Shown here piece after piece: positions 24,017 to 31,130 of a stretch of DNA of 33,585 bases (position 1 is the stretch's first letter; each line of letters begins with the position of its first letter). The position numbers and the translations under genes are program-made. The stretch is from Chloroflexota bacterium (lineage in GTDB: Bacteria; Chloroflexota; Dehalococcoidia; Lucifugimonadales; UBA3495): NCBI GenBank assembly GCA_022562475.1, contig JADFPD010000014.1, positions 1 to 33,585 on the forward strand, read 5' to 3'. Below the pieces are notes generated by a model, which was given only the letters and a program-made list of their open reading frames with translations, had not been told where the DNA came from and made no database searches.

Positions 24017-24270
24017 GTTCTTAATCCTCGTTTGAACGAAATTCCCGATGTACGATGGTAGCTATCGAAACCGTTATATTAATAACGAATTGTTGCCAAT
24101 TTTGTCCATTATGAATAGAACAAGCGCTATTCTGGCAGAGAATACGATATACGTCAATCTATGTAATCGCCGCATACTCTTTACGGAATAGTAGACGGCT
24201 TAGATTATACGTAAATCGGTATGATAATGGCGGTATTAGTCAGGAATCGTCTGCTAGCGAATTCTGATAA
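24017..24270. other. AT-rich non-coding stretch before the second MMPL gene
   Basis: Strikingly AT-rich (row 24061-24120 has 18 G/C of 60). It carries the presumed promoter of the minus-strand MMPL gene and the palindrome at 24072-24087. Further right it may be the decayed body of the transporter whose 3' end is recognisable at 24271-24471; no protein similarity could be read here in any frame. Confidence 0.5.
24072..24087. promoter_or_regulatory. Palindrome, candidate repressor operator
   Basis: CGTTATATTAATAACG: perfect 6-bp inverted half-sites CGTTAT/ATAACG around a 4-base centre, 56-71 bp upstream of the MMPL start at 24016. Size and place fit an operator for a dimeric repressor such as TetR-type; this is inference, and AT-rich DNA makes chance palindromes more likely. 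Confidence 0.35.
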
Positions 24271-24471
24271 TCACGCGAATTTATTTCGTCGTACAAAAGT
24301 ACCAGCTTCGTCATCCTGGGCTTCGCACCGATGCCCTTGTTCTCTTCATTTGGATTCCTAACGGCCATCATGATCTTCCGGGCTCTGGCGTCTTACCTGT
24401 TGGTGATTCCATGTCTGTTACTACCGGTGACTCCTGAGGAGGCGGGCCAGAGAGCGTCTGCGGGGGATTAG
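24271..24471 (+). pseudogene. 3' remnant of an RND-type transporter
   Basis: A short plus-strand frame after a stop at 24268 and ending at the TAG at 24469-24471 reads, in pieces, SYKSTSFVILGFAPMPLFSS, then FGFLTAIMIFRALASYLLVI, then PCLLLPVTPEEAG. This is the usual end of RND/MMPL-type transporters: a helix with G-F, a conserved loop with F-G, and a last helix running into P-x-LL. There is no start codon or ribosome site and the upstream DNA does not code, so it is a truncated relic, oriented opposite to the intact MMPL gene 254 bp away. Confidence 0.6.
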
Positions 24472-24502
24472 TCAGCCTGGTGAGATGTCTATCAGCCTGT
24501 CC

Positions 24503-24718
24503 TTAGCTCGCCACGGCGGTCAGATCGCTCTTGTGGGTGTGCCAGCCGGTGGTGGCTCCCTTCTCGAAGTTGACGATGCTGCTGTTGAAAGTCTTGCTGG
24601 CGCCCTCGGGTAGCAGGGGCTGCCTGGTGCGCTTGACCTCGCCGCCGGTCCAGCCGGGGATGGGCGTGGCGGTTGCGATGGGTTCTATATCAACCTCGGC
24701 GATTCGGATAACCCTCAT
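24503..24718 (-). pseudogene. Truncated cupin-domain protein
   Basis: 71-aa frame with a very good ribosome site (AGGAGG 7 bases before the ATG at 24718). It begins MRVIRIAEVDIEPIAT and reaches the first half of a cupin motif, VNFEKGATTGWHTHKSD, the histidines that start the metal site, then ends after LTAVAS. Ordinary small cupins continue about 40 residues to the second motif and its histidine, so the barrel here is incomplete. It may be a recent truncation, with the promoter and ribosome site still intact. The sequence following the stop does not restore the second motif in a frame that I could see. Confidence 0.6.
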
Positions 24719-24897
24719 AAAATCCTCCTGGGTCGGCATGTGATTCAGACTTAAATTCCAGACAGGATATTACACTTCTATCTGAGGGTAGGAAACCGCC
24801 AACCACCGTCCCCGGCCACCAACGGAAGCCGGTGCGTTGCAGTTGTTTGAGCCTAGTGATTGTGTTAACCTGAGGTTCGTTCAACCGATCAATAACG

Positions 24898-24906
24898 TGA
24901 TACTAT
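24898..24906 (+). promoter_or_regulatory. Extended -10 promoter for rpmB
   Basis: TGATACTAT forms an extended -10 (TG-n-TACTAT), with -10 at 24901-24906, 45 bases before the rpmB ATG. The -35 is weak (CGTTCA at a 17-base spacing), as is usual with extended -10 promoters. Confidence 0.5.
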
Positions 24907-24950
24907 GCTGTCCTGCAGTGAGCCTGGACGGTGGCGAATGGGACGAAGAA

Positions 24951-25157
24951 ATGCGCTGTGAGATCTGTTTCAAAGCCGGGATGAGCGGCAACAACGTGAG
25001 CCACTCCAACCGGCACACCAAGACCCGATTCGTGGCCAATGTCCACAAGCAGACCTTGGTGCGTGATGGCAGATCAGTCAAGGTCAAGATCTGCACCCGT
25101 TGCCTGCGCTCCCTTCACAAATCCAAGAAGGTCCAAAAAGCCTTCGCCTCCCTCTAA
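24951..25157 (+). CDS. rpmB: 50S ribosomal protein L28
   Basis: 68-aa L28 of the large ribosomal subunit. It starts MRCEICFKAG and contains SHSNRHTKTRFVANV and the KICTRCLRSL block; the cysteine pairs C-x-x-C near both ends mark the zinc-binding form. The frame is open upstream to 24837 but the family's beginning fixes the ATG at 24951. A purine-rich GGACGAAGAA precedes it. Single gene with its own promoter and a strong terminator. Confidence 0.97.
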   Translation: MRCEICFKAGMSGNNVSHSNRHTKTRFVANVHKQTLVRDGRSVKVKICTRCLRSLHKSKKVQKAFASL

Positions 25158-25182
25158 CGAGGAAAAATCATAGAGCCAAATT

Positions 25183-25217
25183 GGCCCCTCCCCAACCAAT
25201 AGGGGAGGGGCCTTTTT
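25183..25217 (+). terminator. Intrinsic terminator of rpmB
   Basis: Perfect 11-bp stem GGCCCCTCCCC/GGGGAGGGGCC (25183-25193 and 25202-25212), 8-base loop and TTTTT at 25213-25217, 26 bp after the rpmB stop. It also separates rpmB from the convergent rpe. Confidence 0.93.
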
Positions 25218-25270
25218 ATACGCCCAAAATGCCGATGGCTGAAAGCTGATAACTGAGACCTTTTTCGGCC

Positions 25271-25948
25271 TCAGCCCAAGATGCACCCCCGCATTACTTT
25301 CATGGCTTCCGGAATGCTTTCGCGGTCGTTGAAGATAGCCGAACCCGCTACCAGGATGGTCGCGCCGGCCTTCACCGAGTCCTGAGCGGTCCAGTCGGCT
25401 TTGATCCCGCCGTCGACCTCGATCTGGGCGCCGTACTTCCCCTCATCGATGATGGCCTTGAGCCGCCGTATCTTGTCGAGACTCTGGGGAATGAAGGACT
25501 GGCCGGACGCGCCGGGGTTCACCGACATCACCATCACCATGTCCAGCAGGGGCAGGACATCTTCCACCGCGCTTATGGGGGTACCGGGGTTGATGGCCAC
25601 GCCGACCTGATTGCCGTTGTCTTTGATGCGGGAGACGGTGCGGTGCAGGTGTCCGCAGGCTTCGGCGTGGACCAGGATCTGGTCGGACTCAAGCTTGGCG
25701 AAGGTGGAAAACAGGTTCTCCGGCTCCTGAATCATCAGGTGGATGTTCAAAGGGACGTCGGTGTTGGCCCGGATCGCGTCAACCACCACTTCTCCAAAGG
25801 AGATGGCGGGCACGAACACGCCGTCCATGACGTCCACGTGAATCAGGTCGGCCCCGGCGTCGGTGACCTCCCGGACCTGGCGGCCCAGGTCGGCGAAGTC
25901 GGCGGATAACACCGACGGGGCGATGAGCACCCTGGCCTCAGAAACCAT
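25271..25948 (-). CDS. rpe: Ribulose-phosphate 3-epimerase
   Basis: 225-aa enzyme interconverting ribulose 5-phosphate and xylulose 5-phosphate (pentose phosphate pathway). Motifs: IAPSVLSADFADLG, HVDVMDGVFVPAISFG (metal and catalytic aspartate), NIHLMI, HAEACGHL, VMVMSVNPGASGQSF and EVDGGIK with the second catalytic aspartate, then AGSAIFN. The ATG at 25948 overlaps the argH stop (25938) by 11 bp, so the two are translationally coupled; the longer open frame upstream lies inside argH and is not used. Confidence 0.97.
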   Translation of the reverse strand: MVSEARVLIAPSVLSADFADLGRQVREVTDAGADLIHVDVMDGVFVPAISFGEVVVDAIRANTDVPLNIHLMIQEPENLFSTFAKLESDQILVHAEACGHLHRTVSRIKDNGNQVGVAINPGTPISAVEDVLPLLDMVMVMSVNPGASGQSFIPQSLDKIRRLKAIIDEGKYGAQIEVDGGIKADWTAQDSVKAGATILVAGSAIFNDRESIPEAMKVMRGCILG

Positions 25949-27287
25949 CTCCGGCAGCCTCCAGTATCTTCTTCGCTTCTTCCAAAGCAGCGGCCACCCG
26001 GCCCGGCGCTGTGCCTCCGGGGTTGTCCCGGGCGGCGGCCGATGACTGGGCGGTGATGTCGAAAACGTCCTGCTGGAAGAGATTAGATAGCTTTTGGTAC
26101 TCCTCCAGCGGCAGCTTTTGTAGGCTGATATTCTGGTCTTCACAGTGCCGGGAAAGCTCCCGCATGATGCCGTGGGCCTCCCGGAACGGCATGCCTTTCC
26201 CCACCAGGTAGTCGGCCAGGTCGGTGGCCAGCATCTGGCTCTCGCCGGCCAGAGCGGAGACCCTGTCTACATTCAGTTTCATGCCCGGCAGCATGGCCTG
26301 GAAGACGTCCAGGGTCGTGGCGAGGGTGTCGGCGGCGTCGAAGAAGCCCTCCTTGTCTTCCTGCATGTCCCGGTTGTAGGTCAATGGCAGGCCTTTTAGC
26401 GTGGTCAGCAGCCCCATCAGGTCGCCGTAGACCCGGCCCGTCTTGCCTCGGGCCAGTTCTGCGAAGTCGGGGTTCCTCTTCTGCGGCATGATGCTGCTGC
26501 CGGTTGTGAACTCATCGGCCAGCCGGATGAACCCGAACTCGCTGCTGGACCAGAGGACCAGTTCCTCGGACAGCCTGGAGAAGTGCATCATGCAGACCGA
26601 GGCCGCGGCCAGGAACTCCACGACGAAGTCCCGGTCGGACACGGCGTCCATGCTGTTGGCGCTGATGCGGCTGAAGCCCAACTCGGCGGCCAGGAACTCC
26701 CGGTCCGTCTGGTAGGCCACCCCGGCCAAGGCGCCGCTGCCCAGGGGCATCACGTCGGTGCGGCGGTGGCAGTCTTGGAACCGGCCGATGTCCCTTTGGA
26801 ACATCTCGAAGTAGGCCAGCATGTGGTGAGCGAATAGCACCGGCTGCGCTCGTTGCAGGTGGGTATAGCCGGGCATGACCACACTTTTGTGCCTTTCAGC
26901 AAGCTCTAGCAGCGCACCTTGCACTCCCCGGAGTCCTTTGGCGATGGCAACGATAGTCTCTTTAGTGTAAAGGCGGAGGTCGACGGCTACTTGGTCGTTC
27001 CGGGACCGGGCCGTGTGCAGCCTCCCGGCCGCCGAGCCGATAATCTGGTGCAGGCGGCTCTCGATGTTCATGTGCAGGTCTTCGAGGTCCGGGTCCCAGG
27101 TGAAACTCTCTTCCTTGATCTCTTGTTCTATCGTCGCCAGGCCCTCGGCGATCTGGGCGGCGTCCTCCTGAGAGATGATGCCCTGCTTGGCCAGCATCTT
27201 GGCGTGGGCCATCGACCCGGCGATGTCCTGCTTGTACAGGCGCCGGTCATAATCGATGGAAACGGTGTATCTACTGTAATCAGCCAT
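25938..27287 (-). CDS. argH: Argininosuccinate lyase
   Basis: 449-aa last enzyme of arginine synthesis, releasing fumarate from argininosuccinate. Family blocks: DIAGSMAHAKML, HMNIESRL, HTARSRNDQVA, MPGYTHLQRAQPV, LGSGALAGV, and the mobile catalytic loop GSSIMPQKRNPDFAEL (from about residue 263). The ATG at 27287 gives MADYSRYTVSIDYD, which lacks the W-GGRF motif seen at the start of many ArgH proteins, so the N-terminus is a little short; upstream codons up to 27371 do not supply that motif. No argG or argF is nearby. Heads the argH-rpe transcript. Confidence 0.96.
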   Translation of the reverse strand: MADYSRYTVSIDYDRRLYKQDIAGSMAHAKMLAKQGIISQEDAAQIAEGLATIEQEIKEESFTWDPDLEDLHMNIESRLHQIIGSAAGRLHTARSRNDQVAVDLRLYTKETIVAIAKGLRGVQGALLELAERHKSVVMPGYTHLQRAQPVLFAHHMLAYFEMFQRDIGRFQDCHRRTDVMPLGSGALAGVAYQTDREFLAAELGFSRISANSMDAVSDRDFVVEFLAAASVCMMHFSRLSEELVLWSSSEFGFIRLADEFTTGSSIMPQKRNPDFAELARGKTGRVYGDLMGLLTTLKGLPLTYNRDMQEDKEGFFDAADTLATTLDVFQAMLPGMKLNVDRVSALAGESQMLATDLADYLVGKGMPFREAHGIMRELSRHCEDQNISLQKLPLEEYQKLSNLFQQDVFDITAQSSAAARDNPGGTAPGRVAAALEEAKKILEAAGDGF

Positions 27288-27407
27288 GCTATTAAGACTA
27301 TAAACCCGTGTGGGGCGGGGCTCAAGGAATAACCGGCACCGCCCTGTGCTAAAATTTCCCGGCGCGGGCACAGTTTAATTTCAATAGGCCCACCACGAGG
27401 TGTCAGA

Positions 27408-27770
27408 ATGACCGGATTGAATAACGAAAAATGCGTGGCCTGCCGCCGGGACTCGCCCAGCGTCACCGACGCAGAGGTGGCGGAGCTGAAACCGGAGGTC
27501 CCCGACTGGGAACTGACCCATGAGAACGGCATCCCCAAGCTGGACCGCGTCTTCAAGTTCAATGATTTCCAGACGGCCCTGGACTTCACCAACCGGTTGG
27601 GCGAACTGGCCGAAGACCAAGGGCACCACCCCCGCCTGATAACCGAATGGGGCCGCGTCCAGGTGACCTGGTGGACCCACAAGATACGGAACCTGCACCG
27701 GAACGACTTTGTCATGGCCGCCAAGTCGGACCAGATCTTCCTGAACATCGAGACTGCCAGGCAGGACTGA
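27408..27770 (+). CDS. Pterin-4a-carbinolamine dehydratase
   Basis: 120-aa protein of the DCoH/PhhB family, which removes water from 4a-hydroxytetrahydropterin. Seen: WELTHENG, KLDRVFKFNDFQTALDF, then LAEDQGHHPRL with the catalytic histidine pair, VTWWTHKI and LHRNDFVMAAKSD. An N-terminal extension has the pair CVACRRDS, which some bacterial members share (LNNEKCVACR). No aromatic amino acid hydroxylase is in view, so it may serve another pterin pathway. 2 bp before the next gene, hence cotranscribed with the F420-type oxidoreductase. Confidence 0.94.
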   Translation: MTGLNNEKCVACRRDSPSVTDAEVAELKPEVPDWELTHENGIPKLDRVFKFNDFQTALDFTNRLGELAEDQGHHPRLITEWGRVQVTWWTHKIRNLHRNDFVMAAKSDQIFLNIETARQD

Positions 27771-27772
27771 TC

Positions 27773-28795
27773 ATGAGAGTAACCTACCGGCTTGCCTCCG
27801 ATAACCTGGCTTCGGTGGCCGCCGAGGCCGCCTGGGCCGAGAACATGGGCTACGACGCCATGTCCAGCAACGAGACCGCCCACGACTCGTTCCTGCCCCT
27901 GGCCCTGGCCGCCACTTCAACCACACGGGCCACATTGGAGACCCGGGTGGCCATCGCCTTTCCCCGTTCCCCCATGGTCACCGCCTACCTGGCCCGGGAC
28001 CTGCAGGACCTGTCCAAGGGCCGGTTCCGGCTGGGACTGGGCACCCAGGTCAAGGGACACATCGAGCGCCGCTTTTCCACCAGTTGGGAGGCGCCGGGCC
28101 CGCGGTTGAGAGAATACGTCCAGTCATTGAAGGCCATCTGGCATAGTTGGCAGACCGGCGAAAAGCTGGAGCACCATGGCAAGAGCTACAATTTCTCGCT
28201 GATGACCCCATTCTTCGACCCCGGCCCCAGCGAATACCCGGCGCCGGAGGTCTTCACCGCCGCGGTGAACGCCTACAACTGCCAGGTGGCCGGAGAGGTC
28301 TCCGACGGTTTGATGCTCCACAGCCTGACGTCGCCCGAGTACGTCCGAAAGGTGGTCCGTCCCGGCGTGGAAAAAGGGGCCCAGAAGGCCGGCAGGGACA
28401 GCACCGCGATAAAGATCACCGGGGGCGGCTTCATCATCACCGGACCGGACCGCTCCAGCATCAGAGCGATGCAGGCCGACGTGCGCCGGCGCATCGCGTT
28501 CTATGCCTCAACCCGGTCATATTTCCCTGTTCTGGAGGCCCACGGGTTCCTGGAGACCGGCCAGCAACTTCACGAGATGTCCCTGAAAGGCGAGTGGGCC
28601 GAGATGGGCGAGTTGGTCAGCGACGAGATGCTGGACGCCTTTTCCATATCGGGCGAGTACGACGAGATAGCCGACAAGTTCGTCGAGCGCTACGGCGGCC
28701 TGCTGGACGAGGTGAGCTTCACCCTCGTCAGCCAAGAGCGGCCCGAAGAGGCCCAGATGCGGAAGATGGTCCGTAGGCTACAAGAGTTGGGCTAA
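27773..28795 (+). CDS. LLM class F420-dependent oxidoreductase
   Basis: 340-aa TIM-barrel protein of the luciferase-like (LLM) superfamily, closest by pattern to members annotated as F420-dependent oxidoreductases. Seen: AWAENMGYDAMSSNETAHDS, TRATLETRVAIAFPRSPMV, LQDLSKGRFRLGLGTQVKGH with the usual G-R-F-x-L-G-L-G-x-Q turn, and RLREYVQSLKAIW. The ATG at 27773 follows the dehydratase stop by 2 bases; a longer frame from 27647 overlaps that gene and is rejected. Cofactor (F420 or FMN) and substrate are not decided by the sequence. Abundance of this superfamily is a feature of SAR202-like Chloroflexota, but that is general knowledge, not a result from this window. Confidence 0.92.
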   Translation: MRVTYRLASDNLASVAAEAAWAENMGYDAMSSNETAHDSFLPLALAATSTTRATLETRVAIAFPRSPMVTAYLARDLQDLSKGRFRLGLGTQVKGHIERRFSTSWEAPGPRLREYVQSLKAIWHSWQTGEKLEHHGKSYNFSLMTPFFDPGPSEYPAPEVFTAAVNAYNCQVAGEVSDGLMLHSLTSPEYVRKVVRPGVEKGAQKAGRDSTAIKITGGGFIITGPDRSSIRAMQADVRRRIAFYASTRSYFPVLEAHGFLETGQQLHEMSLKGEWAEMGELVSDEMLDAFSISGEYDEIADKFVERYGGLLDEVSFTLVSQERPEEAQMRKMVRRLQELG

Positions 28796-28832
28796 GCGGC
28801 ACAGCCGCAGTCAGTTTTATAGGTGATTCATC

Positions 28833-29873
28833 ATGCCTAGCAGCCGCACGGTACATCTAGTTGGCAGCATCCCGTTGCCCGATTCGGAGACTGTGTTCCG
28901 CACGGTTTGTCAGGCACTGGGGTCCTCGGTCCGGCGCATACCGGATGGGGAGACCGGCGACCGAATCCGGTGGATCTGGTTTCAACGGAATATGCTGGAA
29001 AACCACCCCGATATGGAACTGGACAGCAGTGTCGAGCCATACCGTCTTCATCAGTGGGACGGCAAGCTGCTGCGGGAGACGCCGTGGATCAAGTTCAAGG
29101 ACGACGCCGACCCAACCACCGTGTCCTTTCCCACCGGATACCGTGACGCGGCAGTGGAGTCATACCAGGTCTTTGCCCGCCTGCACGACGAAGGCGTGAT
29201 CGGCTCGGACGTCCGGTTTCAAGTCAGCATCCCCACGCCCATGGCCACGGCGTACATGTACATCAGCCCAAATGCCCGGGACGCCTACCTGCCGGCCTAC
29301 GAACGGGCGTTGGCGGAGGCGGTGTCTGGGATATTGGACGCCATCCCACATGACCGGCTGGCCATCCAATGGGATGTCTGCCAGGAGGTGCTGCTGTTCG
29401 AAGACTATTTCGACGAGCGGCCCGCCGATTACAAACAACAGATTTTCGAGGAATTAGCCCGCATCGGAAGCCTCGTCCCAGAAGCAGTGGAGTTGGGCTA
29501 CCACCTATGCTATGGAAGTCCCGCTGACGAGCACTTGGTGATGCCCAAGGACATGGGAATCCTGGTGGAGATCTCCAACGCGATCGCTTCCCGTTTAACC
29601 CGCCGCCTGGACTTCTTACACCTGCCGGTGCCCAAAGACCGCACTGACGTTGGCTATTTCCAGCCCCTGCGGTCCCTGAATATCCCGGACGGCGCCGACG
29701 TGATGTTAGGACTGATCCACTACGACGACGCCCAAGGAGATGCGGAGCGAATGGCCACCGCCGGCAACTATTTGGCGTCCTTCGGCGTGGCCACCGAGTG
29801 CGGTTGGGGTAGGACCGATCCCGCACGCGTCGCCAGCCTGCTGGAGAGCCATGTCCGGGCGGTCCAGGATTAG
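28833..29873 (+). CDS. MetE/UROD-like zinc-site protein
   Basis: 346-aa cytoplasmic protein with a TIM-barrel layout like the C-terminal half of cobalamin-independent methionine synthase. It begins VHLVGSIPLPDSETVFRTV and has RRIPDGETGDR. H224-x-C226 in GYHLCYGSPADEH and C323 in ATECGWGRTDP occupy the places of MetE zinc ligands (its HMCY and CGLKTR segments), with an acidic residue in LVEISNAI between them. So a zinc-activated thiol as methyl acceptor is possible, although it lacks the N-terminal folate-binding half and is too short to be MetE. Members are usually annotated hypothetical or UROD/MetE-like. 37 bp after the F420-type gene; probably the same transcript. Confidence 0.75.
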   Translation: MPSSRTVHLVGSIPLPDSETVFRTVCQALGSSVRRIPDGETGDRIRWIWFQRNMLENHPDMELDSSVEPYRLHQWDGKLLRETPWIKFKDDADPTTVSFPTGYRDAAVESYQVFARLHDEGVIGSDVRFQVSIPTPMATAYMYISPNARDAYLPAYERALAEAVSGILDAIPHDRLAIQWDVCQEVLLFEDYFDERPADYKQQIFEELARIGSLVPEAVELGYHLCYGSPADEHLVMPKDMGILVEISNAIASRLTRRLDFLHLPVPKDRTDVGYFQPLRSLNIPDGADVMLGLIHYDDAQGDAERMATAGNYLASFGVATECGWGRTDPARVASLLESHVRAVQD

Positions 29874-29917
29874 GTATTGATGTATCCGTTACCGCAGTGG
29901 CCCCACCTGGAACACGT

Positions 29918-30187
29918 TCAGAGGGTGTTGTGAAGTGGCAAGATGCGGGGCTCAGCGGGTGTGGCCCCCGTCCCAGCCATGATGGGCACTAGGGTTTCCG
30001 AAAATGCACCCAGTAATGCCTCCGACTCCCAGATATCGACTATGAAAAGGCCCTTCTCCATGGAAGCGGCCAAGTGGCTGATTCGGCCTTCCGGCGACCC
30101 TAGTCCGGCAGAATCTAGACCACTGAGGGTTTGGGCGTATTGCTCTTGGCTAAAATCCGGGAGTTCAAATATTGCGACAATGGCCAT
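29918..30187 (-). CDS. Small dimeric alpha/beta-barrel-like protein
   Basis: 89-aa protein starting MAIVAIFELPDFSQEQYAQTL, with SHLAASMEKGLFIVDIWESE and ending PAEPRILPLHNTL. The strand-helix-strand-strand pattern and the conserved V-D-I-W-E-S-E followed by a PxxPxxHN-type end are like small ferredoxin-fold proteins related to antibiotic-biosynthesis monooxygenases; members are mostly uncharacterised. The ATG at 30187 has GGAAGGTGGAGG before it, better than the outer ATG at 30226. Converges on the MetE-like gene, 44 bp away. Confidence 0.7.
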   Translation of the reverse strand: MAIVAIFELPDFSQEQYAQTLSGLDSAGLGSPEGRISHLAASMEKGLFIVDIWESEALLGAFSETLVPIMAGTGATPAEPRILPLHNTL

Positions 30188-30362
30188 GGCCTCCACCTTC
30201 CTTTTCGGCTCTAGATCGGGAGACATGTTACCATAGGCCCCATCTTTGGCAAAGCGTCATCGGCGAGCCAGGAGAAAAAGACAGAAGCGCGTTGAAATTC
30301 GATAACCCCGCCTGCATCATTGTCATGGCCCAACGGCTCTAAAAATAGATCGGTGACCAGAT

Positions 30363-31103
30363 GTGCGCATGGCGGACGTGGTGCAGGCCCCCGGCCCCTT
30401 CAAACGGGGCAACGAGACCGGACTGACCTACGACCTGAAGATGGCGGCCTGGGAGTGGCTTTACCGCGAGGCGGGCTGCCGGGTCATCGGGTTAGAGGTC
30501 AAGCTGGAAGGTCCGGGCGGACGTATCGTAGACCTGGCCGCGGTGGGGCCACAAAACACTTTCTACATAATCGAGGTCAAGTCCAGCAGGTCAGATTTCT
30601 CCAGGGACGACCACACAACCGGCGACTTCACGGAACTACAGGGACGGGAGCGCACGGTAGTGGGCCGAACCGGCCTGGCCAAAGAGACCCTGCGTCAGGC
30701 CATGGACTATGCCAAAGAGACCAGCCCCGATGCCTGGCGGGAGGTGCCGGCGTTCAAACAAGCCTTGGCCGACTACCGCCGTGTGTCCGGCAAGGAAGAA
30801 GCCTACCACAACCGCATCGCGGCCTTCAGCACCAAGTTTCACGACCCCAGATTCATGGGCATCGCCGACTTCCACTATCTGATCGCCCCCAAGGGCGTGG
30901 TCACCCGCAGCAGCCTGCCGCCCCAGTGGGGCCTGTTGGATGACACATCGGCGGTCTCTCTCCCCGCTACCCACAAAGAAGTCCGGAAGAACACGGGCAT
31001 CGTCTCCAACTTCCTGCGGTCCATCGCCCGCAGCAACACCACGTCGATGATGCGCTCACAGGGGATGGTTTTTAACAGAGGAGAGATGGGGTCGACGAGT
31101 TGA
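30363..31103 (+). CDS. MmcB-like PD-(D/E)XK protein
   Basis: 246-aa protein with a nuclease core similar to MmcB-family DNA repair proteins: RIVDLAAVGPQ with D57, then FYIIEVKSSRSDFSRDDH with E71 and K73 (D-x13-E-x-K), and later FHYLIAPKGVV with LPPQWGLLD. Between the core and the last strands are about 95 extra, mostly helical residues not present in short MmcB proteins. The first codon is a GTG at 30363; the ATG at 30369 is an equally good start. Cytoplasmic; involvement in DNA repair or processing is inferred from the family. Stands alone between two convergent minus-strand units. Confidence 0.75.
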   Translation: MRMADVVQAPGPFKRGNETGLTYDLKMAAWEWLYREAGCRVIGLEVKLEGPGGRIVDLAAVGPQNTFYIIEVKSSRSDFSRDDHTTGDFTELQGRERTVVGRTGLAKETLRQAMDYAKETSPDAWREVPAFKQALADYRRVSGKEEAYHNRIAAFSTKFHDPRFMGIADFHYLIAPKGVVTRSSLPPQWGLLDDTSAVSLPATHKEVRKNTGIVSNFLRSIARSNTTSMMRSQGMVFNRGEMGSTS

Positions 31104-31130
31104 GGTGGTCCGACTTTCCCCAAACCGGGA

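Noticed and set aside
24740-24950. tRNA or small RNA gene before rpmB
   Set aside because: No T-loop (GTTC-R-A-like) or acceptor-stem pairing was found here or elsewhere in the window.
27647-27772. Upstream extension of the F420-type oxidoreductase frame
   Set aside because: It overlaps the dehydratase gene out of frame and the TIM-barrel family begins at the ATG at 27773.
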